From positions 186,001 through 250,000 of the forward strand of contig NZ_KE159794.1 in assembly GCF_000403455.2 (NCBI RefSeq): a stretch of 64,000 bases of DNA, written 5' to 3'. Position 1 is the first letter of the stretch. Each line of letters opens with the position of its first letter. A program made the translations under genes and the position numbers. The stretch comes from Dorea sp. 5-2. Its GTDB lineage: Bacteria; Bacillota; Clostridia; Lachnospirales; Lachnospiraceae. The notes under the pieces were generated by a model. That model was not told where the DNA came from, ran no database searches, and worked only from the letters and a program-made list of their open reading frames with translations. Positions 23,231 to 32,559 of this stretch are shown here, piece after piece.

Positions 23231-24091
23231 TCATTCAAACCCTCTGAATCCATTCCCTATGATCTCACTGCTGTTGGTTATCATCATAAAAGAGTCCGGT
23301 TCTACCGCCCTGACAAAGTTCCGGAGTTTCACTGCCTGGCTGCGGTTTACTACCGTCATGATCACCGTCTTCTTCCTGTGCGTATAAGAACCTTCCGCCG
23401 TGTAGATCGTTGCGGAACGATTCAATGCGTCCTGTATGAATCCGCAGATTGCATCGGCGTCTTCCGACACGATCGTAAAATACTTATAAGAATTCAGCCC
23501 CTCAATGATATTATCCACAAAAAAGGCTTTCGCAAGATAACCCGCCAGTGAAAAACAACCGACCGTCGATCCATAAATGAAAAATGCGGATACTACCACC
23601 ACAAAATCAACGATCATCAGCGCTTTCCCGATCTTAATCTTTGTATATTTCTTCAGGATCAGGGCAATGATATCGGTCCCTCCGCTCGACGCTCCCAGGT
23701 TAAATATGAGCGCAGAGTTGACCGCGGTAAGGACAAATGCGAAGATCCAGTCCAGCACAGGCTGGGTAGTGATAGGTTCCGTAACCGGATAGATATACTG
23801 TGCGGCTTCCAGTCCGACACTGAATAAAAGCGTCACATAGATGGACTTGATGCCGAACCCCTTTCCCAATATCAGAAACCCAAGAACAAATAAGATGATA
23901 TTTATGATAAATGAATACGTACTGGGCGAACCGTCGAAGACGCCGCTTAACAATACCGCGATACCCGTCACGCCTCCGAAGGTAAAATGATTCGGAAACT
24001 TGAACATATAATTCTCCAATATCGTTCCGATGGTCGCAAGGGTCAGCAACCCGTATTCTTTCGCTATTTTATCAATCTGTGCCTTTTCCAT
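23231..24091 (-). CDS. YitT-family membrane protein (DUF161 + DUF2179)
   Basis: A 286-aa protein with five to six hydrophobic segments in the first 200 residues (LATIGTILENYMFKFPNHF, FGGVTGIAVLLSG, GASSGGTDIIALILKK). A soluble C-terminal DUF2179 domain follows (ATIYTAEGSYTHRKKTVIMTV). YitT proteins are common in Firmicutes, and their transport function is not established. A second YitT gene lies at 59134-59982. It is monocistronic, with its terminator directly downstream. Confidence 0.88.
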   Translation of the reverse strand: MEKAQIDKIAKEYGLLTLATIGTILENYMFKFPNHFTFGGVTGIAVLLSGVFDGSPSTYSFIINIILFVLGFLILGKGFGIKSIYVTLLFSVGLEAAQYIYPVTEPITTQPVLDWIFAFVLTAVNSALIFNLGASSGGTDIIALILKKYTKIKIGKALMIVDFVVVVSAFFIYGSTVGCFSLAGYLAKAFFVDNIIEGLNSYKYFTIVSEDADAICGFIQDALNRSATIYTAEGSYTHRKKTVIMTVVNRSQAVKLRNFVRAVEPDSFMMITNSSEIIGNGFRGFE

Positions 24092-24176
24092 TTCCCCACT
24101 CTCCCAATTCTCTATTTGTCAACATAAGGGAGACCATGATCCGGTAAGAACCATAATCTCCCTTGTCCGAAACTGT

Positions 24177-24893
24177 CTATTTGCCCGCAGCCCCCGAAAT
24201 CGCCACACGGTTCGTATGGCTCCTTTCATTTCTCTTTGTACTTATTCTTAACTCTTCTTGTTCTCTTAAGCAATTCAGAATTGCTTCATTCAGCGACAGC
24301 ATCTTGTCATCCAACGACGATACCATCTCCGCACACTCTCTTAATTCCCGGCTGATATACTCCGGCGCGTTCCCTTCGAATTTATAATAGATCTTATGCT
24401 CAAGACTTGCCCAAAAATCCATTGCGATCGTCCGGATCTGAATCTCTACCTTGGTATCTACCACACTGTCTGATAAAAATATAGGTACGGAGACTATCAT
24501 ATGGTAACTCTTGTAACCGCTCTCTTTGGGATTCCGGATGTAATCCTTGATCGACAGAACCTTCAAGTCATTCTGATTACCGATCATCTCAGCCAATCTG
24601 TATATGTCGGAGGTAAATGAACAGATCAGCCTCACGCCGGCAATATCATTGACATACTTGACCATGTTCTCTATTGATATCTCGTACCCGTTTTTCCGTA
24701 ATTTCTTTACTATACTTTCCGGTGTCTTCACTCTTGTCTTAATATGCTCTATCGGATTATACTTATGTACATGCTGAAATTCATCATTCAATATATCAAG
24801 CTTTGTTCCAATCTCTTTTAACGCCGAATTGTACAGGAACATGATTGTCTTCCAGCTGTCAACATCCTCATAATTCTTTATTGCATTTTCCAT
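24177..24893 (-). CDS. Small alarmone synthetase (RelA/SpoT-domain GTP pyrophosphokinase)
   Basis: A 238-aa single-domain (p)ppGpp synthetase of the RelQ/YjbM class. Conserved features are TRVKTPESIVKKLRKNGY near 52-70, NDIAGVRLICSFTSDIYRL, IRNPKESGYKSYHMIVSVP, VEIQIRTIAMDFWASLEHKI. It lacks hydrolase, TGS and ACT domains. The C-terminal helices (LREQEELRI) could support oligomerisation as in RelQ. It is expected to make (p)ppGpp from GTP/GDP and ATP under stress. A weak 8-bp inverted repeat (24126-24133 / 24157-24164) lies downstream. Confidence 0.88.
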   Translation of the reverse strand: MENAIKNYEDVDSWKTIMFLYNSALKEIGTKLDILNDEFQHVHKYNPIEHIKTRVKTPESIVKKLRKNGYEISIENMVKYVNDIAGVRLICSFTSDIYRLAEMIGNQNDLKVLSIKDYIRNPKESGYKSYHMIVSVPIFLSDSVVDTKVEIQIRTIAMDFWASLEHKIYYKFEGNAPEYISRELRECAEMVSSLDDKMLSLNEAILNCLREQEELRISTKRNERSHTNRVAISGAAGK

Positions 24894-25037
24894 ACAGTAT
24901 CTCTCCTCTCATATCGAAGAGTTAATTCGTACTGCTATCAGTATATCATATGCAATAAAGTATGTCATGGATTTCAGATATATTTAAGAATTTTTTCTCA
25001 CGATTCAATTAGCGCTCCATCCACCGAGACACGAACA

Positions 25038-25562
25038 CTAATATTCAATCCCCTCCCTCGCAGTCCTTCCCTGATCAAAATGATGCTTGATCTTCTTCAC
25101 CTCCGTAACATAGTCTGCGATCTCAAGAAGCTGCTCTGTGATCTGATGTCCTGTCAGCACGATCTCCAGGCCTCTCGGCTTATGCGTGATAAAACTGATC
25201 AGCTTCTCTTCGCTGAGAACCTGCAGATTCACAGCGCACAGCGCCTCGTCCAGAAGCAGCATATCGAACGGCCCGCAGAACTTGACGATCTCATCCAGCG
25301 CCTTGTTATTATAATGCCGAAGCTCGGCACGCTCGTCCCCATTCATATTGCTTACGAATTTGATCTGCTCTCTTCCCGGCAGACAGGTCACATTCGGTAT
25401 TGCTTCCAGGATCTTTCGTTCATTCGAAGAATTATTTTTCAGAAACTGAAAGACCAACACACGAAGGCCGCTCCCGGCAGCTCTTACCGCCAACCCCACG
25501 GCGGCGGTCGTCTTACCCTTCCCATTCCCATAGTATACATGTATTCTTCCTGTGCCTGTCAT
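25038..25562 (-). CDS. cobO: Cob(I)yrinic acid a,c-diamide adenosyltransferase (CobO/BtuR/CobA type)
   Basis: A 174-aa ATP-binding protein with N-terminal P-loop GNGKGKTTAAVGLAVRAAG (12-30), VLVFQFLKN, DMLLLDEALCAVN near 100, and IVLTGHQITEQLLEIADYVTEV. It attaches the 5'-deoxyadenosyl group to cobalt(I) corrinoids. Length is normal. It stands apart from other cobalamin genes here, so it may serve salvage. No cobalamin riboswitch is recognisable in the 144-bp gap upstream. Confidence 0.9.
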   Translation of the reverse strand: MTGTGRIHVYYGNGKGKTTAAVGLAVRAAGSGLRVLVFQFLKNNSSNERKILEAIPNVTCLPGREQIKFVSNMNGDERAELRHYNNKALDEIVKFCGPFDMLLLDEALCAVNLQVLSEEKLISFITHKPRGLEIVLTGHQITEQLLEIADYVTEVKKIKHHFDQGRTAREGIEY

Positions 25563-25643
25563 ATTCTTCTCCCCGCTTTCGTCGTCATGCCTATCACACG
25601 ATTAGCTTTATTATATCTCTCCTGCGGGAAAATGTATAGTAAT

Positions 25644-26708
25644 TTATAGATCAAGCTGCATGTCTCCGAATTTGATCCAGCCTCTGCTCCGCATGAACTC
25701 CGATATTCCAAGCGTTACCGCCGCCGGAAGGATGATCTGGATCACAAGGATCTTGACCAGGACCATCATCGGTGGTTCTGCCGCCGTCATGGTCTGCCAT
25801 GTCATGATCTGCCCGACCAGCCCTGCCGTACCCATACCGGAGCCTGTCGCATTACTTGTCATATGAAGCATAACGGTCCCGACCGGTCCAAGAACAGCGC
25901 TTGACAGGATGACAGGAAGCCAGATCACAGGTTTCCTGACTATATTCGGAACCTGAAGCATAGAGGTTCCGATCCCCTGGGCAAGCAAGCCTCCGATCTT
26001 ATTCTCCCTGTAACTTGCCGCTGCGAATCCCACCATGTTACAGCAGCAGCCGACCGTAGCGGCGCCTGCCGCAAGCCCTGACAGATTCAATATGATCCCA
26101 AGCGCCGCAGAACTGATCGGCAGTGTCAGGATCATTCCCATCAGGACGGATACCACGATCCCCATTAAGAATGGCTGCTGTTCTGTCCCCCAGTTGATCA
26201 GCGCCCCAAGCCATGCCATGAACCCGGAGATCGGAGGCCCCAGGAGCAGCCCTACCGCAGATCCCGTTCCAATACACACAACCGGCGTTACCAGGATGTC
26301 TACTTTCGTCTTCCCGGACACAAGATGTCCGAAGAATATCCCTACATAAGCGGCAATAAACGCCCCCAGCGGTTCGCCCGGACCGGCGTAGACCATTGCT
26401 CCGTCCACCAACAATCCGCCCGCAAGAAGCTTCCCTGCAAATGCGCCTACCATACCTGCCGTTCCCGCAGATACTACGACCAAAGGCGATTCTTTGAACC
26501 GGTATGCCACCGCCGCTCCAATCCCTGCTCCTGTCAGAGACGCCGCCACCTTACCGATCACAAATATCATATCGCCGACGGTTCCGCCAAGCAATGTGCC
26601 GATCTGCTGGATGATCGTCCCTATGATCAGCGTCGCAAAAAGCCCCTGCGCCATCGCGCTCAACCCGTCAATAAATATTCTGTCTAATGTCTTCTTTAAT
26701 CTGTCCAT
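25644..26708 (-). CDS. PTS system IIC-like membrane protein
   Basis: A 354-aa membrane protein with about eight to ten hydrophobic segments and glycine-rich loops (SAGTAGMVGAFAGKLLAGG, LLGPPISGFMAWLGALIN, SGLAAGAATVGCCCNMVGFA). The pattern fits the stand-alone PTS_EIIC type 2 group, which lacks IIA and IIB domains. No other PTS gene lies nearby, so a phosphotransfer role is doubtful and the substrate is unknown. ATG 26708 is preceded by AAGGAGAAGGAAAG. Confidence 0.7.
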   Translation of the reverse strand: MDRLKKTLDRIFIDGLSAMAQGLFATLIIGTIIQQIGTLLGGTVGDMIFVIGKVAASLTGAGIGAAVAYRFKESPLVVVSAGTAGMVGAFAGKLLAGGLLVDGAMVYAGPGEPLGAFIAAYVGIFFGHLVSGKTKVDILVTPVVCIGTGSAVGLLLGPPISGFMAWLGALINWGTEQQPFLMGIVVSVLMGMILTLPISSAALGIILNLSGLAAGAATVGCCCNMVGFAAASYRENKIGGLLAQGIGTSMLQVPNIVRKPVIWLPVILSSAVLGPVGTVMLHMTSNATGSGMGTAGLVGQIMTWQTMTAAEPPMMVLVKILVIQIILPAAVTLGISEFMRSRGWIKFGDMQLDL

Positions 26709-26959
26709 CTTTCCTTCTCCTTATTTTCACAGGCTGTTTGCGGCAGCCATTCCTCACACACCGTATATCACAACATCGTCTTGCGTCATTCTATGTAAAT
26801 ATACAGCTGTCTTGTCACATGAGTTTACCACAACATTTCTGCGATGTCAAATAGTAACTATTCTTTCACAGACGGTTGTATAAAAAAATGTATCATGTTA
26901 AACTATACGTTAAACGGATGCAGCCATCCAATATGACGGCTGATCCAGGAGGTATTGAT

Positions 26960-27223
26960 ATGTTCCGATTATGGGGAAAAGAATTTAAAGATAACAGAAT
27001 GGTCCGGGATACCGTCGTCTGTGATGATACGGACGATACCCGGACACATAAGATATTCAATGCGCTTGACGCCATTTGTTATGAATTCGATCTAAGCAAA
27101 CCGATCTGGCTGGATTCTACCATCCAAGACTTCCGGCGTCACGATAAGACAAGGTTTACACAGGATAATTTCGTAGACTCTATTGATTTTGATTATCTGG
27201 AGATCCACATTATCGAAGAATAA
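26960..27223 (+). CDS. Small conserved hypothetical protein
   Basis: An 87-aa protein starting MFRLWGKEFKDNRMVRD. ATG 26960 is preceded by CAGGAGGTATTGAT, which decides the start over an upstream ATG at 26876. It is rich in acidic residues and aromatic residues (VCDDTDDTRTHKIFNALDAI, FRRHDKTRF, FDYLEIHIIEE) and has no membrane segment. Similar short proteins of unknown function occur in Lachnospiraceae. It is convergent with the permease at 27229, with only five bases between stops. Confidence 0.65.
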   Translation: MFRLWGKEFKDNRMVRDTVVCDDTDDTRTHKIFNALDAICYEFDLSKPIWLDSTIQDFRRHDKTRFTQDNFVDSIDFDYLEIHIIEE

Positions 27224-27228
27224 ACCTG

Positions 27229-28635
27229 TTACTCATTGCGGATCGCTGCCAGTGGGCTTAATTTCATCGCGCGCAGCGCCGGGAAATATCCTGCTACGAC
27301 GCCGACCAACATGGCAAATCCCATGGACAGGAGCACCAGCCACAAGGGGATATAGGAGATATCCCCGTCAAATCCCATTGCCGCCCCATGTCCGGTTATG
27401 AAATTAATCGCCGCCGACATCAGGAAGCTTAAGATATTCCCTGCCATCCCTCCGATCAGTCCTATGAAAGCCGCCTCCAGCAAGAACATCTGCTTGATAT
27501 TCTTAAGGCTGCAGCCTAATACTTTGATCACGCCGATCTCTTTCGTCCGCTCATAGATGGACATCATCATCGTATTGGCAATACCGATCGCCGCCACGAG
27601 GAGGGATACCGCCCCGATGCCTCCAAGTACCGCCTGCACGATCGCAAACTGACTCTTCATACTGTTCAGATATTCCACATTCGTCTCGACATTATATCCC
27701 ATCTCACGGATCGCCGCCGCCACTTTCTCAACATTGTCTATCTCATCTACATTCACCTGTGCATAAGAATAGCAGAATTCTTTGTATGGTTTTCCTGACT
27801 TGGTGGACGGCTGCCCTGGAATTACTCTTCCGGCAAATTCCTTTTTCAAGATCTGCTTAAGCGTATCCAGATCACAATAGATATTATAATAATTCGCCGT
27901 ATATTCATCCGGGCTTCCTTCCACTACTCCGCTTGCCCTCACGACATGCTTCTGTACCTTTCCGGAACCCGCCGGCTGTCCGCCGCTCTCATCTGCGCCC
28001 ATGCCCAGTGCGGGGGAATTCCCCATACTGTTATAATATCCGTCCTGGTCAAGTATCAGGAAGAACGAATCATGGGCAAAGTCTATATCCGGCAGTTCTC
28101 CGGTCTCATAGTATCCCTTTCCGGTCCCTTTTTCACTAAACATCGTCGCGATCCCATTGCCGAATACCAGCTCCAGGTTCCCGCTGTTCACCGCCGGAAG
28201 CTCTCCTTGCGCCAGCGGGATATTCCTCGCTTTAAGGGCATCCGGCGGCATGCCGATCAACTGGCCGGAACCTTCATATTTTCCTTTCAGCATGAGCACC
28301 CACATCTCGTATGCCGGAGACGCCATAGAAACATGCTCTACCCGGGAAAGTTCTTTGATCGCCTGGTCGTTGATATACTTCTGGGACTCTTCTTCGCTTT
28401 CTCCTGAATAATAGATCATCGAATCTCCCGCCGCCATTCCAGTCACCTTAACGCTCGTAAGGCCGCCGGACATCTCCACCTCGCGGTACAGGGACTCCTG
28501 AAGCCCGAGTCCCAACGAGATCATGACCACGATCGAAGCCGTACCGATGATCACACCAAGGACCGTCAGAAAGGTTCTTAACTTCCGTCTCTTCAAATTG
28601 CTAACGCTCATCCTCAGAAGGTCCATCCAGCTCAT
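27229..28635 (-). CDS. MacB-type ABC transporter permease
   Basis: A 468-aa FtsX/MacB-like permease. TM1 is at about 20-42 (RTFLTVLGVIIGTASIVVMISLG). A large extracellular MacB_PCD domain spans about 50-340, and three C-terminal helices follow (AVLGGIGAVSLLVAAIGIANTM, ERTKEIGVIKVLG loop, GLIGGMAGNILSFLMSA, LVLLSMGFAMLVGVVAGYFPA). It ends with LSPLAAIRNE, the usual family tail. ATG 28635 lies inside the end of the adaptor gene and has GAGGAGG nine bases upstream, so translation is coupled. With the adjacent ATPase and adaptor it should form a tripartite-like exporter or envelope machine. The substrate is unknown. Confidence 0.88.
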   Translation of the reverse strand: MSWMDLLRMSVSNLKRRKLRTFLTVLGVIIGTASIVVMISLGLGLQESLYREVEMSGGLTSVKVTGMAAGDSMIYYSGESEEESQKYINDQAIKELSRVEHVSMASPAYEMWVLMLKGKYEGSGQLIGMPPDALKARNIPLAQGELPAVNSGNLELVFGNGIATMFSEKGTGKGYYETGELPDIDFAHDSFFLILDQDGYYNSMGNSPALGMGADESGGQPAGSGKVQKHVVRASGVVEGSPDEYTANYYNIYCDLDTLKQILKKEFAGRVIPGQPSTKSGKPYKEFCYSYAQVNVDEIDNVEKVAAAIREMGYNVETNVEYLNSMKSQFAIVQAVLGGIGAVSLLVAAIGIANTMMMSIYERTKEIGVIKVLGCSLKNIKQMFLLEAAFIGLIGGMAGNILSFLMSAAINFITGHGAAMGFDGDISYIPLWLVLLSMGFAMLVGVVAGYFPALRAMKLSPLAAIRNE

Positions 28636-30151
28636 TCAGCAATTCCTCCTCTTCATTCAGCCTCTGTTTTTTCTTCCTTTTCTTTCTGACCACGACAACG
28701 ACGACAATAATAAGAACGACCGCCCCGATCACCGCAACCGGAAGTACCGGGAAGCCTTTTTCTTCTTCTATTATCTCCATACCGCCTGCCATCATATCGT
28801 TCTCCATCGCTTCCATGACTTCGATCTGAAGTTCCTTCTGAGACGTAGCTACCCTGCCCGCTTCATCTTCATAGCTCACTGTCATCGTAACCTTCGCCGG
28901 GCCTTCCGTCGCCTGCGCGCCCTCGAGCATAGCGTCGATGGATGCGCTTGCCCCGGAATCTACGTTGCCGACAAATACCTCTTCCTTCTTGATGCAGGCG
29001 CCTTCAAATGTCGCCTTGACATTGTAAAGTTTGATCCTGCCCAGGTTATACAGGCTGCACATCACATTCGCCTCATCCCCCACAGAGATGCTGTCCGGAC
29101 TGATCTCGAATTCACTGAACTCGAATCTGGCGTCCTGCTTCACCGGGATAGAGAGACTGGATGCCGTCTCGATCTGAGATCCTTCTGCGTCTTCGTATTT
29201 CATGCTCAGGTCTACACTGTACGGCTTCTGCAGAAGATCCGCCTTGGCATTCAATTGGATGGAGATATCCGCGCTTCCGTCGGCTTTGATTCCGTCCAGA
29301 TAGATAGAACTGGAACCGGATGAGGGAAGGAATGCCGGCGAAACTGTCTGTTCGTCGCTGCCTTCCGACGGCGCATTGAGATCGAACAGCATATTCTTAA
29401 CTCTGGTTGATTTCGAAGTGTTCTTCAGATGTACGGTCAGGACAAAATTACTTCCCGCGCGCACTTCCGCCGGATCCGTGGAAAATCCTGTAACGATAAC
29501 CCTGGGAACAGAAGTCGATCTCTCGCCGGAACCTCCCCCTGATACCACGCCGCCGTTGCTGAAACCGCCGGCATCCGCCGAAATGAGATCCCCGCCGGGA
29601 AGATCTGCGGAATCATCCGGCGGCAGGCTGTTGTTATCGTCCGGCGCCGGGGGCGGAGCCTCTTCCGGTTTTGCAGTGGTGTTGACATAGAAATTCTGTA
29701 AAGCCACCTGGACGGAATTATTATTTTCATCATTCGCATACACATCAAACTGTATGGTATGTCCCGCCGCCGGTGCGTCTTCCCGCTGTGTAAACTGATA
29801 TTCTACAGGGATACTCTCGCCGTTTTTAATGGTTCCAATATTTCTTTCAAAACTCTGACTCTCTTCTTTGAAAGGCCATCCCGCATCCGGATCCGCTAAT
29901 TTCGGGATTATCACGACATTCTCTAAATCTACGCCCGTATTATTATGTATAGTAAATGACCACACCCTCATCTCGCCGGGCTGAAACGTGATCACAGTTT
30001 TCTCTTCGGATGTTATCTCAACTTTTCCAGGCACACTCTTAAGATCTTCTGCCCTAAGTTCTTCTGCCTTAAGTTCTGTTGACGCAGGCATCACCGCCAA
30101 CAGCGCCGCCATACACACCCCTGCCAGGATTCTTTTCAATACTCTCATCAT
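28601..30151 (-). CDS. Secreted, membrane-anchored CARDB/S-layer-like adaptor of the ABC system
   Basis: A 516-aa protein with a signal peptide at 1-30 (MMRVLKRILAGVCMAALLAVMPAS) and several NEW3/CARDB-like beta-sandwich domains. Recognisable strands are WSFTIHNNTGVDLENVVIIP, NFVLTVHLKNTSKSTRVKNM and EANVMCSLYNLGRIKLYNV. A Pro/Asp-rich linker lies near 165-205. A C-terminal TM helix at about 466-488 (PVLPVAVIGAVVLIIVVVVVV) precedes a highly basic tail (RKKRKKKQR). It lies between the ATPase (4-bp overlap) and permease genes. I infer that it acts as the extracellular partner of the MacB-like pump. Confidence 0.8.
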   Translation of the reverse strand: MMRVLKRILAGVCMAALLAVMPASTELKAEELRAEDLKSVPGKVEITSEEKTVITFQPGEMRVWSFTIHNNTGVDLENVVIIPKLADPDAGWPFKEESQSFERNIGTIKNGESIPVEYQFTQREDAPAAGHTIQFDVYANDENNNSVQVALQNFYVNTTAKPEEAPPPAPDDNNSLPPDDSADLPGGDLISADAGGFSNGGVVSGGGSGERSTSVPRVIVTGFSTDPAEVRAGSNFVLTVHLKNTSKSTRVKNMLFDLNAPSEGSDEQTVSPAFLPSSGSSSIYLDGIKADGSADISIQLNAKADLLQKPYSVDLSMKYEDAEGSQIETASSLSIPVKQDARFEFSEFEISPDSISVGDEANVMCSLYNLGRIKLYNVKATFEGACIKKEEVFVGNVDSGASASIDAMLEGAQATEGPAKVTMTVSYEDEAGRVATSQKELQIEVMEAMENDMMAGGMEIIEEEKGFPVLPVAVIGAVVLIIVVVVVVRKKRKKKQRLNEEEELLNELDGPSEDER

Positions 30152-30864
30152 TCCAGTTCCTCCTCTATTGCTTTTTTCCGGTTATCCTCGATCTTAAGAA
30201 TCTTCCCGTCCCGGATGTGAAAGACTCTGTCTGCATAAGTTGCCAGATGTGAATCATGGGTTACCATAACCAGCGTCTTCTTCTGTTCCCTCACCACCCG
30301 CTGCATGAGCCGCATAACGTCCTCTGAGGTATGGGAATCCAGATTGCCTGTCGGCTCGTCGGCAAATATGATCTTGGGATCGACCACCAATGCTCTCGCA
30401 ACCCCGACTCTCTGCTGCTGCCCGCCTGACATCTGATTCGGCAGATGTTTCTTATGCTTCTTTAGCTTCACGAGCTCTAACATCTTATCCGCCTTCTTCA
30501 TCCGCACATCTCTGGGAACCCCCCGGAAGCTTAGAGGCAGCGCCACGTTCTCTACTGCGTTCATGGTGCCCAGAAGATGGAATGACTGGAAGATAAAACC
30601 CACATTCTCGCGTCGGAATCTAACCAACTGCTCCTCTGTCAGATCCTCTATGTGCTGCCCGGCGATCACTACGCTTCCTTTCGTCGGCTTCTCAAGGCCT
30701 GCAAGCATGTTCAGAAGCGTCGATTTCCCCGAGCCCGAAGTACCTACGATCGCGCAAAACTCACCTTTATAAATATTAAATCCTACCCCGTCCAATGCAC
30801 GTACAACTTCGTCTCCTACGCGGTACAATTTGTATAGATCTTTTACTTCTATTACTCTCTCCAT
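30148..30864 (-). CDS. ABC transporter ATP-binding protein (LolD/MacB class)
   Basis: A 238-aa ATPase with Walker [10 protein letters not shown] near 38-46, Q-loop IFQSFHLLG, signature MSGGQQQR near 143, Walker [14 protein letters not shown] and H-loop VMVTHDSH. The start is ATG 30864, preceded by TAGGAGGAGGCAT. An upstream in-frame ATG (30915) has no such site. It is the first gene of the ATPase-adaptor-permease operon. Confidence 0.92.
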   Translation of the reverse strand: MERVIEVKDLYKLYRVGDEVVRALDGVGFNIYKGEFCAIVGTSGSGKSTLLNMLAGLEKPTKGSVVIAGQHIEDLTEEQLVRFRRENVGFIFQSFHLLGTMNAVENVALPLSFRGVPRDVRMKKADKMLELVKLKKHKKHLPNQMSGGQQQRVGVARALVVDPKIIFADEPTGNLDSHTSEDVMRLMQRVVREQKKTLVMVTHDSHLATYADRVFHIRDGKILKIEDNRKKAIEEELE

Positions 30865-31000
30865 ATGCCTCCTCCTAATATAACTTATATCATTATAACT
30901 CATAATTCCAAACACTTCCGGTAGAAAATATGAATTTTTTCTTAAGTTTTGTAACTAAATGATTGCATTTTTCCAAAAAAGGTATTATAATAAGTGATAT

Positions 31001-31071
31001 GCAGATATAGTTCATTGGTAGAATGCTAGCTTCCCAAGCTGGAGAGGCGGGTTCGATTCCCGTTATCTGCT
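31001..31071 (+). tRNA. tRNA-Gly (anticodon CCC)
   Basis: Acceptor GCAGATA / TATCTGC, anticodon arm CTAGC-TTCCCAA-GCTGG, T-arm GGCGGG-TTCGATT-CCCGTT, discriminator U, no encoded CCA. The total is 71 nt. A terminator hairpin follows. The stretch beyond it is decayed DNA, consistent with past insertion beside a tRNA gene. Confidence 0.93.
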
Positions 31072-31080
31072 TACAGAGGA

Positions 31081-31118
31081 TCAGAAATGTTGTAGAGCAA
31101 TGTTTCTGGTCTTTTTTG
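31081..31118 (+). terminator. Terminator after tRNA-Gly
   Basis: The stem CAGAAA..GTT/AA..TTTCTG (31082-31090 and 31099-31108) is followed by GTCTTTTTTG. Confidence 0.7.
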
Positions 31119-31175
31119 ATATTGATGAAAAACGAGGACCGGTAAGTCCTCGCCTTTCCTTAAAAATTATTTACT

Positions 31176-32312
31176 TTATTGAGGAAGACAATAACGGATG
31201 TTCTTCCCCTTTCCTTCTTGAATAAGCAGACCGTTTTCAATCATTTTCTTTAGCAGCCGTCCGCATGATGACTGCCCCATGCCAAGCAGTATCTCTATTT
31301 CTTTTCTTGTTACAAAACCCCGTTGCTCTGTCAGTGCGATCACCTTTTCTTCCGGCGTGCCTTCCTCCGGATTTACCTGCATTTGTCTTGCAGGTTCAGG
31401 CATTGCATTCAAATTAGGAAGAATGATCTTAAATGCATTATCAGATGTTTTAATCTGCGGTGTCATCCCGGTTCCCTCATACGCTTCCATGATTTTTATA
31501 ATTCCGGTTCCATAGGCTTCTATCAACTCCAAACGGTAAAATACATTTGCCAGTTTGGTGTTCCGACAGACGGAAATGCCCATTGTTATATCTTTTAAGG
31601 ACACGCCGCTAACCAAACCGCCGATAGAGGTAAATTCAAGCCTGTCTGCATAAAGACTGATGAAAGTGCTTGCACGGAATGAATATTCCCGGTGCACCAG
31701 AAGATTCAAAAGAGCCTCCCTGACTGCTGCTTCCGGATAATCCCGTTTGTCAATACGATATAACTTATCAAAGGTTGCGTGTGTCTGATTGCGGAAATCA
31801 ATAAATTCATAAGCTTCATCCATCTGCCGGAACAAAGAACCGGAGAATTCTTTCCGATCCTTAAATTCACTCTGCGTTGTGCCTTGAAAAACAATTCCGT
31901 TCGGCAAATATTTTTTTGCACTTTCAAAGGTTAATTTCTGTTCCAAAGACCGCATTTCTTCAAAATGATCTCCGTCAGTTTCCTTGATCATGCGACGGAT
32001 CACTGTATTTGTAGCCGGAACAGAGGAATAACCTTGACGGACATAAACGCCTTCAGGACGTAAGCCCTTTTTGGCTATATAATATGGTCGCTCTGTTCCT
32101 TGCTGAATATCAACTGCAACGATTTTCTTTTCATCTACTGTTACTGTTTCATAGTGAAGAAACATCGTCAGATCCGGTTTAATTGCGTCTCGAACCATAT
32201 TGCTGATTTGCAAAGAAGTTTCGTTTGGGTTATCCAGTCCCTCTACTGTTCCATCATCCGAAACACCGATATACAGCTTTCCTGAAAAATCATCTGACTG
32301 CCTCCTAATCAT
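31176..32312 (-). pseudogene. AlbA_2/Schlafen-type ATP-binding regulator, N-terminally truncated
   Basis: 378 codons remain. The N-terminus enters in the middle of the AlbA_2 domain (SGKLYIGVSDDGTVEGLDNP), missing the roughly 30-40 residues with the usual ExKxS motif. In phase just upstream is TAG, so it cannot extend. The rest is normal: an HATPase-like region (YPEAAVREALLNLLVHREYS, LEFTSIGGLVSG, AYGTGIIKIMEAYEG) and a C-terminal winged helix (VTRKEIEILLGMGQSSCGRLLKKM). No ribosome site suits the first ATG. AGGAGG falls inside the coding sequence. Such genes are frequent on mobile elements and next to toxins or transporters. It might still produce a shortened protein. Confidence 0.6.
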
Positions 32313-32334
32313 ATTCTACCCACATTCTACTCAT

Positions 32335-32374
32335 TCTACTCATTCTTGCCAATCACTTGGTTAGAATGAGTAGA
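32335..32374. repeat. 40-bp palindrome beside the truncated AlbA_2 gene
   Basis: TCTACTCATTCT (32335-32346) and AGAATGAGTAGA (32363-32374) are perfect complements. Inside them CCAA-TCAC-TTGG continues the pairing. The left arm belongs to a 9-bp tandem repeat (ATTCTACTC, two full copies plus partial ones, 32313-32346). There is no T-run, so it is not a terminator. It marks the 5' break of the truncated gene. Confidence 0.6.
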
Positions 32375-32395
32375 TGGAATAATCCCTGGTGCAGT

Positions 32396-32545
32396 TCAAT
32401 CCGCTGCTTCAAATTCCATCCGTTCCAGGATATCCGCCCATGCCTCTTCGTCGATTTCCTCATCCCGAAAGAGCATTTTCTTATCGTCATCCGTAATCTT
32501 GCGGAGTACCTTACACGGATTCCCCGCGGCGACATTAGGATTACT
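32396..32545 (-). pseudogene. Remnant of a sugar O-acetyltransferase (maltose acetyltransferase type)
   Basis: About 50 codons encode NPNVAAGNPCKVLRKITDDD and then an acidic helix ending EFEAAD-stop. NxVVAGNPxKVLRxI is the C-terminal end of hexapeptide-repeat sugar acetyltransferases. The catalytic left-handed helix part is absent upstream, where the sequence changes to plus-strand ABC transporter debris. It is a C-terminal fragment only. Confidence 0.6.
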
Positions 32546-32559
32546 CATATTTTTAAGCC

